Positions 16,461 through 24,502 of a stretch of 64,000 nt of DNA are shown here, one piece after another (position 1 is the first letter of the stretch; each line of letters opens with the position of its first letter). The stretch is from Limnohabitans sp. G3-2 (GTDB taxonomy: Bacteria > Pseudomonadota > Gammaproteobacteria > Burkholderiales > Burkholderiaceae_C), in the NCBI RefSeq assembly GCF_002778275.1, contig NZ_NESG01000009.1, forward strand, positions 1 through 64,000, read 5' to 3'. The notes under the pieces were generated by a model, which was not told where the DNA came from, ran no database searches, and worked only from the letters and a program-made list of their open reading frames with translations. Position numbers and translations under genes: made by a program.

Positions 16461-17651
16461 ATGAGCAAAGACATTCCTTCCACCCTTCAACCCTGGCAAG
16501 TCATGGTGGGAGGCATTTGCGGACTGGTTTTGTCCATCGGCTTGGCCCGCTTCGCTTTCACGCCCCTGTTGCCACAGCTGCAGTTGCAAACCGGTTTGAG
16601 CGATGCCGCAGCAGGCGTCTTGGCCGCCATCAATTACGCCGGTTACATCTCGGGCGCTCTGGCCGCAGCCTGGATAGACGGTGCGCGCTGGCGGCATCGC
16701 CTCTACAGCATGGGCCTGTGGCTGTCGCTGTTGTCTGTGGCCGGCATGGCCTTGTCGACATGGATGCCCAACTGGCTGCTGTGGCGTTTTTTGGGTGGAT
16801 TGTGTGGGGCCACAGGCATGCTGCTGGGGGCTGGTTTGGTTTTGGGTTGGTTGATGCGACAAGGTCGACGTCCCGAGTTGGGGGTGCTTTTCATCGGTTT
16901 GGGTTTGGGCATTGTGGTGTCGGCACTCGGTGCCTGGGGCGTCGACAAAATCTGGCCTCTTTGGTCGAACCAGTGGCTGGCCATGGCCGCCATGGGGTTG
17001 GTGTTTTTGATCCCCGCCTGGTTGTGGCGGCCTCCCGTGCCGCCAGCGCAGCCCAGTGCGAGCCATGCTGCAGATGCGCCCAAGGTCTCACGCCGCTGGA
17101 TGCTCACCATGGCGGCCAGCTACTTCGCCGCAGGCTGGGGTTTTGTCATCAACGCCACCTTCACCGTGGCCATGGTCGAGCGCGAACCGGCCTTGGCCGG
17201 GCAGGGCGCTCTGGCCTGGGCCCTGGTGGGTCTGGCAGCCATGCCGGCTGTGTTTTTGTGGGACAAGGTGGCCCGGCGATGGGGGGACACACGGGCCTTG
17301 TTGCTGGCCTTTGGCTTGCAAACGGTGTCGGTGATCTTGCCGGCACTCTCTGGATCTTTGGCCGCCGCACTGGGCGGCGCTTTGGGCTACGGCGCCACCT
17401 TCATCGGCATCGTCAGTTTGACTTTGGCCCTGGTGGGGCGACGGGCCCCCCACAACCCGGGAAAAGCCATGGCCCGCCTGACTTTGAGTTATGGCGCCGC
17501 CCAGGTCATCGCCCCCTTGGTGGCCGGGGCCATGGCGCAGGCCACCGGCACATTCAAGGGGGCGCTGTGGTTGACGACGGGGGTGATGCTGCTGGGCATG
17601 GCCTTGTTGGCGACACTGCCAGAAGACGAAACGCCCTCTGTTCACACTTAA
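16461..17651 (+). CDS. YbfB/YjiJ-family MFS transporter
   Basis: A 396-aa inner-membrane protein with about 12 hydrophobic segments. The N-terminal GLARFAFTPLLP signature and TGLSDAAAGVLAAINYAGY are typical of the YbfB/YjiJ family of major facilitator transporters. The substrate is unknown. It is divergent from the HTH regulator. Confidence 0.85.
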   Translation: MSKDIPSTLQPWQVMVGGICGLVLSIGLARFAFTPLLPQLQLQTGLSDAAAGVLAAINYAGYISGALAAAWIDGARWRHRLYSMGLWLSLLSVAGMALSTWMPNWLLWRFLGGLCGATGMLLGAGLVLGWLMRQGRRPELGVLFIGLGLGIVVSALGAWGVDKIWPLWSNQWLAMAAMGLVFLIPAWLWRPPVPPAQPSASHAADAPKVSRRWMLTMAASYFAAGWGFVINATFTVAMVEREPALAGQGALAWALVGLAAMPAVFLWDKVARRWGDTRALLLAFGLQTVSVILPALSGSLAAALGGALGYGATFIGIVSLTLALVGRRAPHNPGKAMARLTLSYGAAQVIAPLVAGAMAQATGTFKGALWLTTGVMLLGMALLATLPEDETPSVHT

Positions 17652-17768
17652 AAGTCCTGTTGTCCCGCTGGCGTTTGGGGCCCCCAGGGGAATGTGTCTC
17701 TTGGACGCCGTCTCGGTGTGGCCTTGGGCCGGCACCGCACAATGGCCCCTTGGTTCAAGCAGTCGTGA

Positions 17769-19901
17769 ATGAAACGAACACCGCCTCACATGCACACACC
17801 CACTCAGTCGCCGACTCAGGTGCCGAATCAGGCACCGACGCAAGCACCGCTCACCCGCGCATTCGCCGAGCAGCACATGCACACCACCTTGGCCCGCCTG
17901 GCCGGGCCGGGTGCCGTGCCGCGCGCCGACCAAGTGGACGCCGTCCATGCCGTGCTGCAGCCTGCCTCGCGGGTGTTGGTGGTGCAGGCCACGGGTTGGG
18001 GCAAGTCTGCGGTGTATTGGGCGGCCACGCACGCCATGCGCAGCAGGGGCGCGGGCCCCACCTTGGTGGTGTCGCCACTTCTGGCACTGATGCGCGACCA
18101 AGTCAGCGCCGCCGAGCGGGCGGGCCTGAAGGCGGCCACGGTCAACTCCACCAACACCGACGACTGGGACGGGGTGTTCCAGCGGCTGGAGGCAGACGCC
18201 ATCGATGTGTTGCTGGTCTCGCCAGAGCGCCTGGGCAACCCACGCTTTGCGGCGCAGCTGGGCGCTTTGCTGGCCCGGGTGGGCTTGATCGTGATCGACG
18301 AGGCGCATTGCATCAGCGACTGGGGTTTTGACTTTCGGCCCGATTACCAGCGCCTGGCGCGCGCGCTCTTGTCAACGCCCACCGCCAGTGTGCTGGCCAC
18401 CACCGCCACGGCCAATGAGCGGGTGACTTTGGACATTGGGCAGCAACTGGGCGTCGGCACGCTCACGTTTCGCGGCACACTCGCCCGCACCTCGCTCACC
18501 TTGTCGGTGGTGCCGGGTTTGTCGCCTTTGCAGCGCTACGCCTGGATCGCCGATGCGCTCGAGCAGCTGCCGGGCTCGGGCATTGTCTATGTGCTGACGG
18601 TGGCCGAAGCCGAGCGGCTCACCGCGTTTTTGCGCAGTTGCGGCCACGCGGTCGACGCGTACTCAGGCCAGACTGACGCCGACACCCGCTTGAAAGTGGA
18701 AGAGCGTTTGCGCCACAACCAGCTCAAGGCGGTGGTGGCCACCTCAGCGCTGGGCATGGGTTACGACAAACCGGACCTTGGTTTTTGTGTGCATGTGGGC
18801 TCACCCTCAACCCCGGTGGCCTATTACCAGCAAGTGGGCCGGGCGGGCAGGGCGGTGTCGCATGCCGCGGGGGTCTTGCTGCCCTCGCAGGCCGATGAGC
18901 GCATTTGGGATTACTTCGCCACCGCGTCCATTCCGGATGCAGCCATCGCTGACAAGGTCTTGCGCAGCCTGGGCAAGGCCGAGCGCGGCTTGCTGGAGAT
19001 CGAAGCCGACACGGGCGTGCGCCGTGGGCGCTTGGAGGCGCTGCTCAAAATTTTGGCGGTGCAAGGCGTGGTGGACAAAAACGGCAGCGCTTGGCGGGCC
19101 ACGGGGGCGCCCTATGTGCACGACGCCGCCAAATGGACCGCGCTGGCCCAGGTGCGCCAGCACGAGGCGGGCATCATGCGCCAGTACGCGCAGGGGCAGG
19201 GCTGCCTGATGGCGTATTTGCAAACGGCCTTGGACGATCCTTCGCCCGCGCCTTGTGGGCGCTGCTCGGTGTGCACCGGGCATGTGCCGTTCCCCGGCCT
19301 TGTGCCGTCACCCGAAAAACAAACCGCTGCCCGAGACTTTTTGCGCGGCATGACGGTGGACATCGAGCCGCGCAAGCGCTGGCCCCCTGGGGTGGGCCGC
19401 CAGGGGAGCATTCGCGGCTTTGACATGGGCCACGCCGTGGCTTTTGCCGATGACCCGGCTTGGGGGGCCGAGCTGCAGGAGATGCGCACCGCCGCACCCG
19501 GGGATGTGCCGCAGGAGATGTTGGCGGGGGCCGTGGCCTTGCTCGGGCGCTGGGCCAAGACCTGGCCAGTCCGTCCGGCGTGTGTGGTGCCCATGCCCGG
19601 GCCCGACATGGCTTCCAACCTGCGCTTGGCCGAGCACATCGCCCAAAAGGGACGACTGCCCTTGCGCGATGTGTTCCGTTGGACGGGCGGGCCCGCGCCG
19701 CACGACGCGGCCTCCACCCCGGTGGTGGCGCATCTGGAGTCGGCCATTGGCCTCGCACCCGATGCCGCCCTGCCCGCCGGGCCGGTGCTGTTGGTGGGCA
19801 CCGATGTGCGCACACGCTGGACGGCGACGGTGGCGGCAGCGCTGTTGCGCGAGCAGGGGGCCTCGCAGGTGATGCTGCTGGCTTTGCACCTGCGGCCTTG
19901 A
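17769..19901 (+). CDS. RecQ-family DNA helicase with C-terminal PRTase-like extension
   Basis: Product of 710 aa. SF2 helicase motifs: Walker A ATGWGKS, DEAHC (motif II), TATA (motif III), GMGYDKPD and QQVGRAGR (motif VI). A RecQ-type zinc-binding region follows, with CGRCSVC and an upstream Cys in GQGCLMAY. The last 200 residues differ from classical RecQ (no HRDC) and end in VLLVGTDVRTRWTATVAAALL, which resembles a phosphoribosyltransferase PRPP loop. It is probably a 3'-5' helicase in repair. The start is uncertain; a second ATG lies 21 bp downstream. Confidence 0.82.
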   Translation: MKRTPPHMHTPTQSPTQVPNQAPTQAPLTRAFAEQHMHTTLARLAGPGAVPRADQVDAVHAVLQPASRVLVVQATGWGKSAVYWAATHAMRSRGAGPTLVVSPLLALMRDQVSAAERAGLKAATVNSTNTDDWDGVFQRLEADAIDVLLVSPERLGNPRFAAQLGALLARVGLIVIDEAHCISDWGFDFRPDYQRLARALLSTPTASVLATTATANERVTLDIGQQLGVGTLTFRGTLARTSLTLSVVPGLSPLQRYAWIADALEQLPGSGIVYVLTVAEAERLTAFLRSCGHAVDAYSGQTDADTRLKVEERLRHNQLKAVVATSALGMGYDKPDLGFCVHVGSPSTPVAYYQQVGRAGRAVSHAAGVLLPSQADERIWDYFATASIPDAAIADKVLRSLGKAERGLLEIEADTGVRRGRLEALLKILAVQGVVDKNGSAWRATGAPYVHDAAKWTALAQVRQHEAGIMRQYAQGQGCLMAYLQTALDDPSPAPCGRCSVCTGHVPFPGLVPSPEKQTAARDFLRGMTVDIEPRKRWPPGVGRQGSIRGFDMGHAVAFADDPAWGAELQEMRTAAPGDVPQEMLAGAVALLGRWAKTWPVRPACVVPMPGPDMASNLRLAEHIAQKGRLPLRDVFRWTGGPAPHDAASTPVVAHLESAIGLAPDAALPAGPVLLVGTDVRTRWTATVAAALLREQGASQVMLLALHLRP

Positions 19902-19932
19902 GGCATGATCGGCGCTTGATTTGAAAAAGACC

Positions 19933-20430
19933 ATGAACGACACCCCCCCAGACATGCAAGACACGCAAGACCAGCCCCTGGTGCAGGAGCCTCGCCGTTG
20001 GCAAAACGAACAATGGACCGCCCAAGTCATCAACAACGACGATGACGATGGTTGGGCCGTCGCCATGTACAAAGCGGGCGAAAGCGAACCCGCGCTCGTG
20101 GGGCCTTGGACCATGGGCCGTGACAAAAAGAACCCCAAGCCGCTGGACGGCTCGGCCTTCATCACCTTGGTGAAAACCGCCAGCGAATTTGTCCGCCGCA
20201 GTGAGCAGCAGTTGCATGCGCAGCTGAACCAAAGCGTCACCGTCAATGGCCAGGACAGTCGCATCACGGTGTTCTTGCGCATCGTGCCCGACGAGGACAA
20301 CCCATACGCCATGCTCAGTGCGCAGGACGACAGCGGCAAGGCTTTGGCCGAGGTCAAGGTGACCGCTGGCTTCAAACTCAACCGCCAAACCGCCCAAGCG
20401 TGGGTGGATGCCGAATTTGCCAAACCATGA
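19933..20430 (+). CDS. Conserved hypothetical protein, 165 aa
   Basis: Acidic N-terminus and a compact alpha/beta body (WTAQVINNDDDDGWAVAM..., GPWTMGRDKKNPKPLD). No signal peptide or membrane segment. I do not recognise a named domain. Its stop overlaps the start of the next gene (ATGA), indicating co-transcription. ATG 19933 is preferred over TTG 19921. Confidence 0.7.
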   Translation: MNDTPPDMQDTQDQPLVQEPRRWQNEQWTAQVINNDDDDGWAVAMYKAGESEPALVGPWTMGRDKKNPKPLDGSAFITLVKTASEFVRRSEQQLHAQLNQSVTVNGQDSRITVFLRIVPDEDNPYAMLSAQDDSGKALAEVKVTAGFKLNRQTAQAWVDAEFAKP

Positions 20431-21644
20431 GCAGCGCCCCAGCTTTTTTACCGTCCACCGGCCCGCTGGCCGGGCTCAAGGTCCTCGAACTGGGCCAGTT
20501 GATTGCGGGCCCGTTTGCGGCCAAAACTTTGGCCGACTTTGGCGCGGATGTGGTCAAGATCGAGCCACCCGGTTCGGGTGACCCCTTGCGCCAATGGCGT
20601 TTGATCAAAGACGGCACCTCGGTCTGGTGGCAAGTGCAGTCGCGCAACAAACAGTCTTTGGCGCTGGACTTGAAGCAGCCCGCAGCGCAAGACATCGTGC
20701 GCCAACTGGCGGCCGAGAGCGATGTGCTGATTGAGAATTTCCGACCGGGGGCGATGGAGAAATGGGGTTTGGGGCCGGACGATTTGCTGGCGCTGAACCC
20801 GCGTTTGATCATGCTGCGCGTGAGCGGTTACGGCCAAACCGGCCCTTACCGTGACCGCCCCGGTTTTGGCGTGGTGGGCGAAGCCATGGGCGGCATTCGC
20901 CACCTGACGGCAGAACCCGGCCGGGTGCCGGTGCGGGTGGGCATCAGCTTGGGCGACACCTTGGCGGCTTTGCACGGCGTGATCGGCATTTTGTTGGCCC
21001 TGCACGAGCGCCAGACTTCGGGCCGGGGCCAGGTGATCGATGTGGCTTTGTACGAGGCCATGTTCAATTGTATGGAAAGCCTGCTGCCCGAATACAGCGC
21101 CTTTGGTGCCGTGCGCGGGCCCGCTGGCAGCGCCCTGCCGGGCATCGCCCCGAGCAACGCCTACCTGTGCAAGGACGGCGGCTATGCCCTGATTGCGGGC
21201 AATGGCGACAGCATCTTCAAGCGCCTGATGGCCGAAATTGGCCGCGAGGACTTGGCCCAGGACCCTGGTTTGAACGACAACACTGGCCGTGTAGCCCGCG
21301 TGGCCGAAATCGATGGGGTGATCGGCGGCTGGGCCGCGCAGCGCACCGTGGACGAGGTGCTGGCCGCGCTGGACCGTGCCAGTGTGCCGGCCGGGCGCAT
21401 CTACACCGTGGCCGACATCGCACACGACCCGCATTACCAAGCGCGTGACATGCTGCAAACGGTGCACCTGGACGACGGCAGCGATTTGATGGTGCCCGGC
21501 ATCGTGCCCAAACTGTCACGCACTCCTGGCAATCACCGCCGCAACGCGCCGGGAGTGGGGCAAGACAGCGATGCGGTGCTGGCTGGCATGGGCCTCAGTG
21601 CCGCACAAATTCAGGCCCTGCGCGAGCAGGGCATTGTGGCCTGA
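20427..21644 (+). CDS. CaiB/BaiF family (class III) CoA transferase
   Basis: Product of 405 aa with the family III pattern: LAGLKVLELGQLIAGPFAAKTLADFGADV at the start, EP.GSGDPLRQW, the NFRPGAMEKWGLG region and the CoA-binding/catalytic RVSGYGQTGPYRDRPGFG segment. These enzymes move CoA between acids as a dimer of interlocked rings. The substrate cannot be told from sequence. The Bug-type solute-binding gene next door (convergent) fits uptake and activation of a carboxylic acid. Confidence 0.88.
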   Translation: MSSAPAFLPSTGPLAGLKVLELGQLIAGPFAAKTLADFGADVVKIEPPGSGDPLRQWRLIKDGTSVWWQVQSRNKQSLALDLKQPAAQDIVRQLAAESDVLIENFRPGAMEKWGLGPDDLLALNPRLIMLRVSGYGQTGPYRDRPGFGVVGEAMGGIRHLTAEPGRVPVRVGISLGDTLAALHGVIGILLALHERQTSGRGQVIDVALYEAMFNCMESLLPEYSAFGAVRGPAGSALPGIAPSNAYLCKDGGYALIAGNGDSIFKRLMAEIGREDLAQDPGLNDNTGRVARVAEIDGVIGGWAAQRTVDEVLAALDRASVPAGRIYTVADIAHDPHYQARDMLQTVHLDDGSDLMVPGIVPKLSRTPGNHRRNAPGVGQDSDAVLAGMGLSAAQIQALREQGIVA

Positions 21645-21657
21645 TGCCCTCGGCCGA

Positions 21658-22695
21658 TCACTGGGCCTTGGCGCCCGAGTCCTTCACCACCTTGGCCCAT
21701 TTGGTGATTTCGGTCGCCTGGTAGCGGGCCAACTCTGCCGGGCTGGACAGCACCGGGTCGAGGCCCAGGGTTTTGAGGCGTTCTTGCACCTCAGGCAGTT
21801 TGAACACGCGAACAACTTCGGCGTTGAGCTTGTCGATCACAGGACGGGGCACATTGGCCGGGGCAAACATGGCAAACCAAGTGGTGGCCTCAAAACCGGG
21901 CACTGACTCGGCCACGGTGGGCACCTCGGGTGCCGCCGGAGAACGGGTGGCGGTGGTTTGTGCCAAAGCCCGGATCTTGCCCTCTTTGGCCATGGGCAGG
22001 GCCGAGGGCATGTTGTCAAACATGACCTGGATGCTGCCGCCGATCAGGTCGGGAATGGCAAATTGACGGCCCTTGTAGGGCACGTGTTCCATGGTGGTGC
22101 CGGTGAGCGACTTGAAGAGTTCGCCCGAGACGTGCACCGAGGTGCCGATGCCGGGGGAGCCAAACGAGAGTTTGTTCGGGTTGGCCTTCATGTAGGCAAT
22201 CAGCTCGGGCACGTTTTTGACGGGCAGGGCGTTGTTCACCACCAGCAGGTTGGGGGCCGAAGCGATCAGCGAGATGGGGCTGAAGTCCTTGACCATGTCG
22301 TAGGGCATTTTTTCGTAGAGCGCCCCATTGATGGAGTGCGTGCCCACGGTGCCCATGACCAGGGTGTGGCCGTCGCCTGGCGACTTGGCCACGTTGTCTG
22401 CGCCGATGTTGCCGCCCGCGCCGGGTCGGTTGTCGACCACCACGGGAAAACCGAGCTGCGCTTTTTCGCTGAACAGGCGCGCCAGGATGTCGGGCGCACC
22501 GCCTGAGGGAAAGGTCACCACCAAGCGCAAAGGCTTGGTGGGGAAGGTTTGTGCCATGGTGCCCGTGGCGCCCATCGCCCCGATGCAGATCAGCAAGCCA
22601 GCGAGTTGGCGGCGAAGCGGCGAAGCGATAGTGGACGCTCGCAGGCGCGAAGGTGTTTGGGCTGGGGTGCGGGGTGTGCTGGCGTGTGGGTTCAT
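21658..22695 (-). CDS. Bug/TctC-family periplasmic solute-binding protein
   Basis: Product of 345 aa with an N-terminal signal (RRQLAGLLICIGAMGATGTMAQ) and the tripartite tricarboxylate receptor pattern: FPTKPLRLVVTFPSGGAPDILAR, VVDNRPGAGGNIGAD, HVPYKG and GGSIQVMFDN. It binds small carboxylates in the periplasm. No TctAB membrane genes are near, as is usual for the many Bug proteins in Burkholderiales. Confidence 0.9.
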   Translation of the reverse strand: MNPHASTPRTPAQTPSRLRASTIASPLRRQLAGLLICIGAMGATGTMAQTFPTKPLRLVVTFPSGGAPDILARLFSEKAQLGFPVVVDNRPGAGGNIGADNVAKSPGDGHTLVMGTVGTHSINGALYEKMPYDMVKDFSPISLIASAPNLLVVNNALPVKNVPELIAYMKANPNKLSFGSPGIGTSVHVSGELFKSLTGTTMEHVPYKGRQFAIPDLIGGSIQVMFDNMPSALPMAKEGKIRALAQTTATRSPAAPEVPTVAESVPGFEATTWFAMFAPANVPRPVIDKLNAEVVRVFKLPEVQERLKTLGLDPVLSSPAELARYQATEITKWAKVVKDSGAKAQ

Positions 22696-22726
22696 GGTCG
22701 TCTCGGGTTGTTTGAATCCACTTTAG

Positions 22727-22743
22727 AGCCCGCTGTGCGGGCT
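22727..22743. other. GC-rich hairpin upstream of Bug gene
   Basis: AGCCCGC-TGT-GCGGGCT perfect 7-bp stem with 3-nt loop, 31 bp before the start of the Bug gene. There is no clear T-run, so it could be part of a leader structure rather than a terminator. Confidence 0.35.
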
Positions 22744-22803
22744 TGGGAGGGTGAAAACCCTGTGAGTGGGGGGGGCGCAGTCCCCGAGGTGTCCGTCAGC
22801 CCT

Positions 22804-22844
22804 GCCAAGGGGCCGATGCGGGCCCAGCCATGCCGCCCCTTGGC
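22804..22844. terminator. Possible inverted repeat past VOC gene end
   Basis: GCCAAGGGGC (22804-22813) and GCCCCTTGGC (22835-22844) form a 10-bp stem with a 21-nt loop just beyond the minus-strand VOC gene stop. There is no T-tract, so intrinsic termination is doubtful. Confidence 0.3.
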
Positions 22845-22861
22845 GAGCTTGGGGTTCAGAC

Positions 22862-23569
22862 TCAGACGCCCATGCTCTGCAATTGCACCAAGCCTTTGGG
22901 GGTTTGCAGGGTGGCCACCAAGTTGGCATCACCTGCCTCAACAGCGATGCCTTCGAGCCCCAGGGCGTCGTAAGCGGCTTGCAGCTTGATGGCGCTGGGG
23001 TGGCTCACGCTCAGGCTTTGCAGGGTCACGCCCGAGCGGGGCAGGCTGTTGCGTGGGTGCAGGCGCAGCGGGTCGGTGGCGTCGGGTTTGCCCCATTGGA
23101 TCAAGGTGGGCAAGGTGCCGTCGAACAGGCGTTCGCCGTCTTCGCGCACCGTGATTTGCCAGTGGAGTGTGCCTTTGCCCGACTTGCGGCTGGCGTGTAC
23201 AACCTGTCCGCGCTCAATCCCTTGGGTGCGCAGCACGTGCCGGGCGGCTTTCACGTCGTCGGTGCTGCTGACAAAGTGGATCAGGCGAGGGCCTTGTGCC
23301 ACCGCTTTTTGCAAAGCCGCGTCGTCCATGTCGAACCAGCGCGGCACTTGTGAGCGCTTGGGGATCACGGCCGCTGGGTTGATGGCGATGATTTCGAAAT
23401 ACGCCAATGGAAACTTGGGCGAGGCGATTTTGAACAGGCGGTTGTGCGTGCCGTATTTTTCGTGTTCGCCGCCGGGGCCGGGGGTGATGCCGAGTGTGTC
23501 TTCGCACCACTGCACGCCTTCGGTCAAGGACGAAGCCATCACCACGAGGTGGTCAATTTGGGTTTTCAT
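22862..23569 (-). CDS. VOC-superfamily (glyoxalase-like) protein
   Basis: Product of 235 aa starting MKTQIDHLVVMASSL, with the His and acidic residues usual for metal binding in the first repeat (DHLVV, GTHNRLF, YFEIIAI). It matches the glyoxalase-like domain group rather than lactoylglutathione lyase itself. The substrate is unknown. ATG 23569 is chosen because the conserved domain begins there; the frame stays open far upstream but that part is antisense to the next gene. Confidence 0.8.
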   Translation of the reverse strand: MKTQIDHLVVMASSLTEGVQWCEDTLGITPGPGGEHEKYGTHNRLFKIASPKFPLAYFEIIAINPAAVIPKRSQVPRWFDMDDAALQKAVAQGPRLIHFVSSTDDVKAARHVLRTQGIERGQVVHASRKSGKGTLHWQITVREDGERLFDGTLPTLIQWGKPDATDPLRLHPRNSLPRSGVTLQSLSVSHPSAIKLQAAYDALGLEGIAVEAGDANLVATLQTPKGLVQLQSMGV

Positions 23570-23668
23570 TTTTTCAAGGGGGAATGTTCGCGCTGAGCAT
23601 AACGGATGCGCACCCCCGTGTCCCCGCGCGGGCCTGCGACAATCACGGCTACTCTCAATGGAGCCCTT

Positions 23669-24274
23669 ATGTTGATCGATGCAGACGAAAGCCAACTGGT
23701 GTTGGTGGATTTTCAGGCCCGCCTCAAGCCCGTGATGTGGGACGCCGATGCGGTCTGGGCCAACGCGGCCCGCTTGGCCACGCTGGCCAAAGCACTGCAT
23801 GTGCCCACTTGGGGCACCGAGCAAAACCCGTCCCGTTTGGGTGAGATGCCCCCTGAAATTCGCAGCCACTGCCGCCAAGTGCTGGCCAAAATGCAGTTCA
23901 GCGCCGTTGAAGAAGGTCTCGGTGAATGGCTGCAACCCGAAGCGCCCCCAGCGCCGCGTGGCAATGCCCGCAGTTTGCCGCGCCACCTGCAAAAGCCCCA
24001 AGCCGGGGCTGAGGAGCGCAAAACCATTGTGCTGGCCGGCTGCGAGGCGCATATATGCCTGATGCAAACCGCGCTCGATTTGCTGGAAGACGAGTTTGAA
24101 GTTTGGGTGGTGACCGATGCGTGCAGCTCGCGCACCGAGCGCAACCGCGACGCCGCCTATGACCGCTTGGCCGGTGCAGGGGCCGAGTTGGTGACGGCCG
24201 AGATGGTGGCTTTTGAGTGGGTGCGCACGGCCGAGCACCCGGACTTCAAGCTGCTGCAATCGCTCTTCAAATGA
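23669..24274 (+). CDS. Isochorismatase-family hydrolase
   Basis: Product of 201 aa of the cysteine hydrolase family related to YcaC/nicotinamidase. Asp in VLVDFQARL, Lys in LAKMQFSA and the nucleophilic Cys in AGCEAHICLMQT form the expected triad. ATG 23669 has GGAG upstream; the longer frame from 23606 lacks one. The natural substrate is not evident. Confidence 0.85.
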   Translation: MLIDADESQLVLVDFQARLKPVMWDADAVWANAARLATLAKALHVPTWGTEQNPSRLGEMPPEIRSHCRQVLAKMQFSAVEEGLGEWLQPEAPPAPRGNARSLPRHLQKPQAGAEERKTIVLAGCEAHICLMQTALDLLEDEFEVWVVTDACSSRTERNRDAAYDRLAGAGAELVTAEMVAFEWVRTAEHPDFKLLQSLFK

Positions 24275-24400
24275 AGCCACGGCAGGCACCCATCCTCGGG
24301 ACGAGGGTGGGGCGGCCTGAGCCTTGATGGCGAGCGGGCGATGCGCCCACTGGGCAGGGCATATCTCAGATCAAAGGGCGCACCCGCGCAAGTCAGCTTC

Positions 24401-24428
24401 TTGCAAGTCCCTTCACCATAATTATGAA
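24401..24428 (+). promoter_or_regulatory. Possible prpE promoter
   Basis: TTGCAA (24401-24406) and TATGAA (24423-24428) with 16-bp spacing, about 75 bp before the prpE start. A weak match to sigma-70 consensus in a locally AT-rich stretch. Confidence 0.3.
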
Positions 24429-24502
24429 TTCAGAAGAGCGGTGTGCCTGCCAAGATGTGCCCGCTCGCGGGATCCCTATTGGCTGGCATTCAGGAGACTT
24501 TC

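Noticed and set aside
22862..24289. 475-codon minus-strand frame covering the VOC gene and beyond
   Set aside because: The part above 23569 is antisense to the isochorismatase-like gene; the VOC domain begins at 23569.
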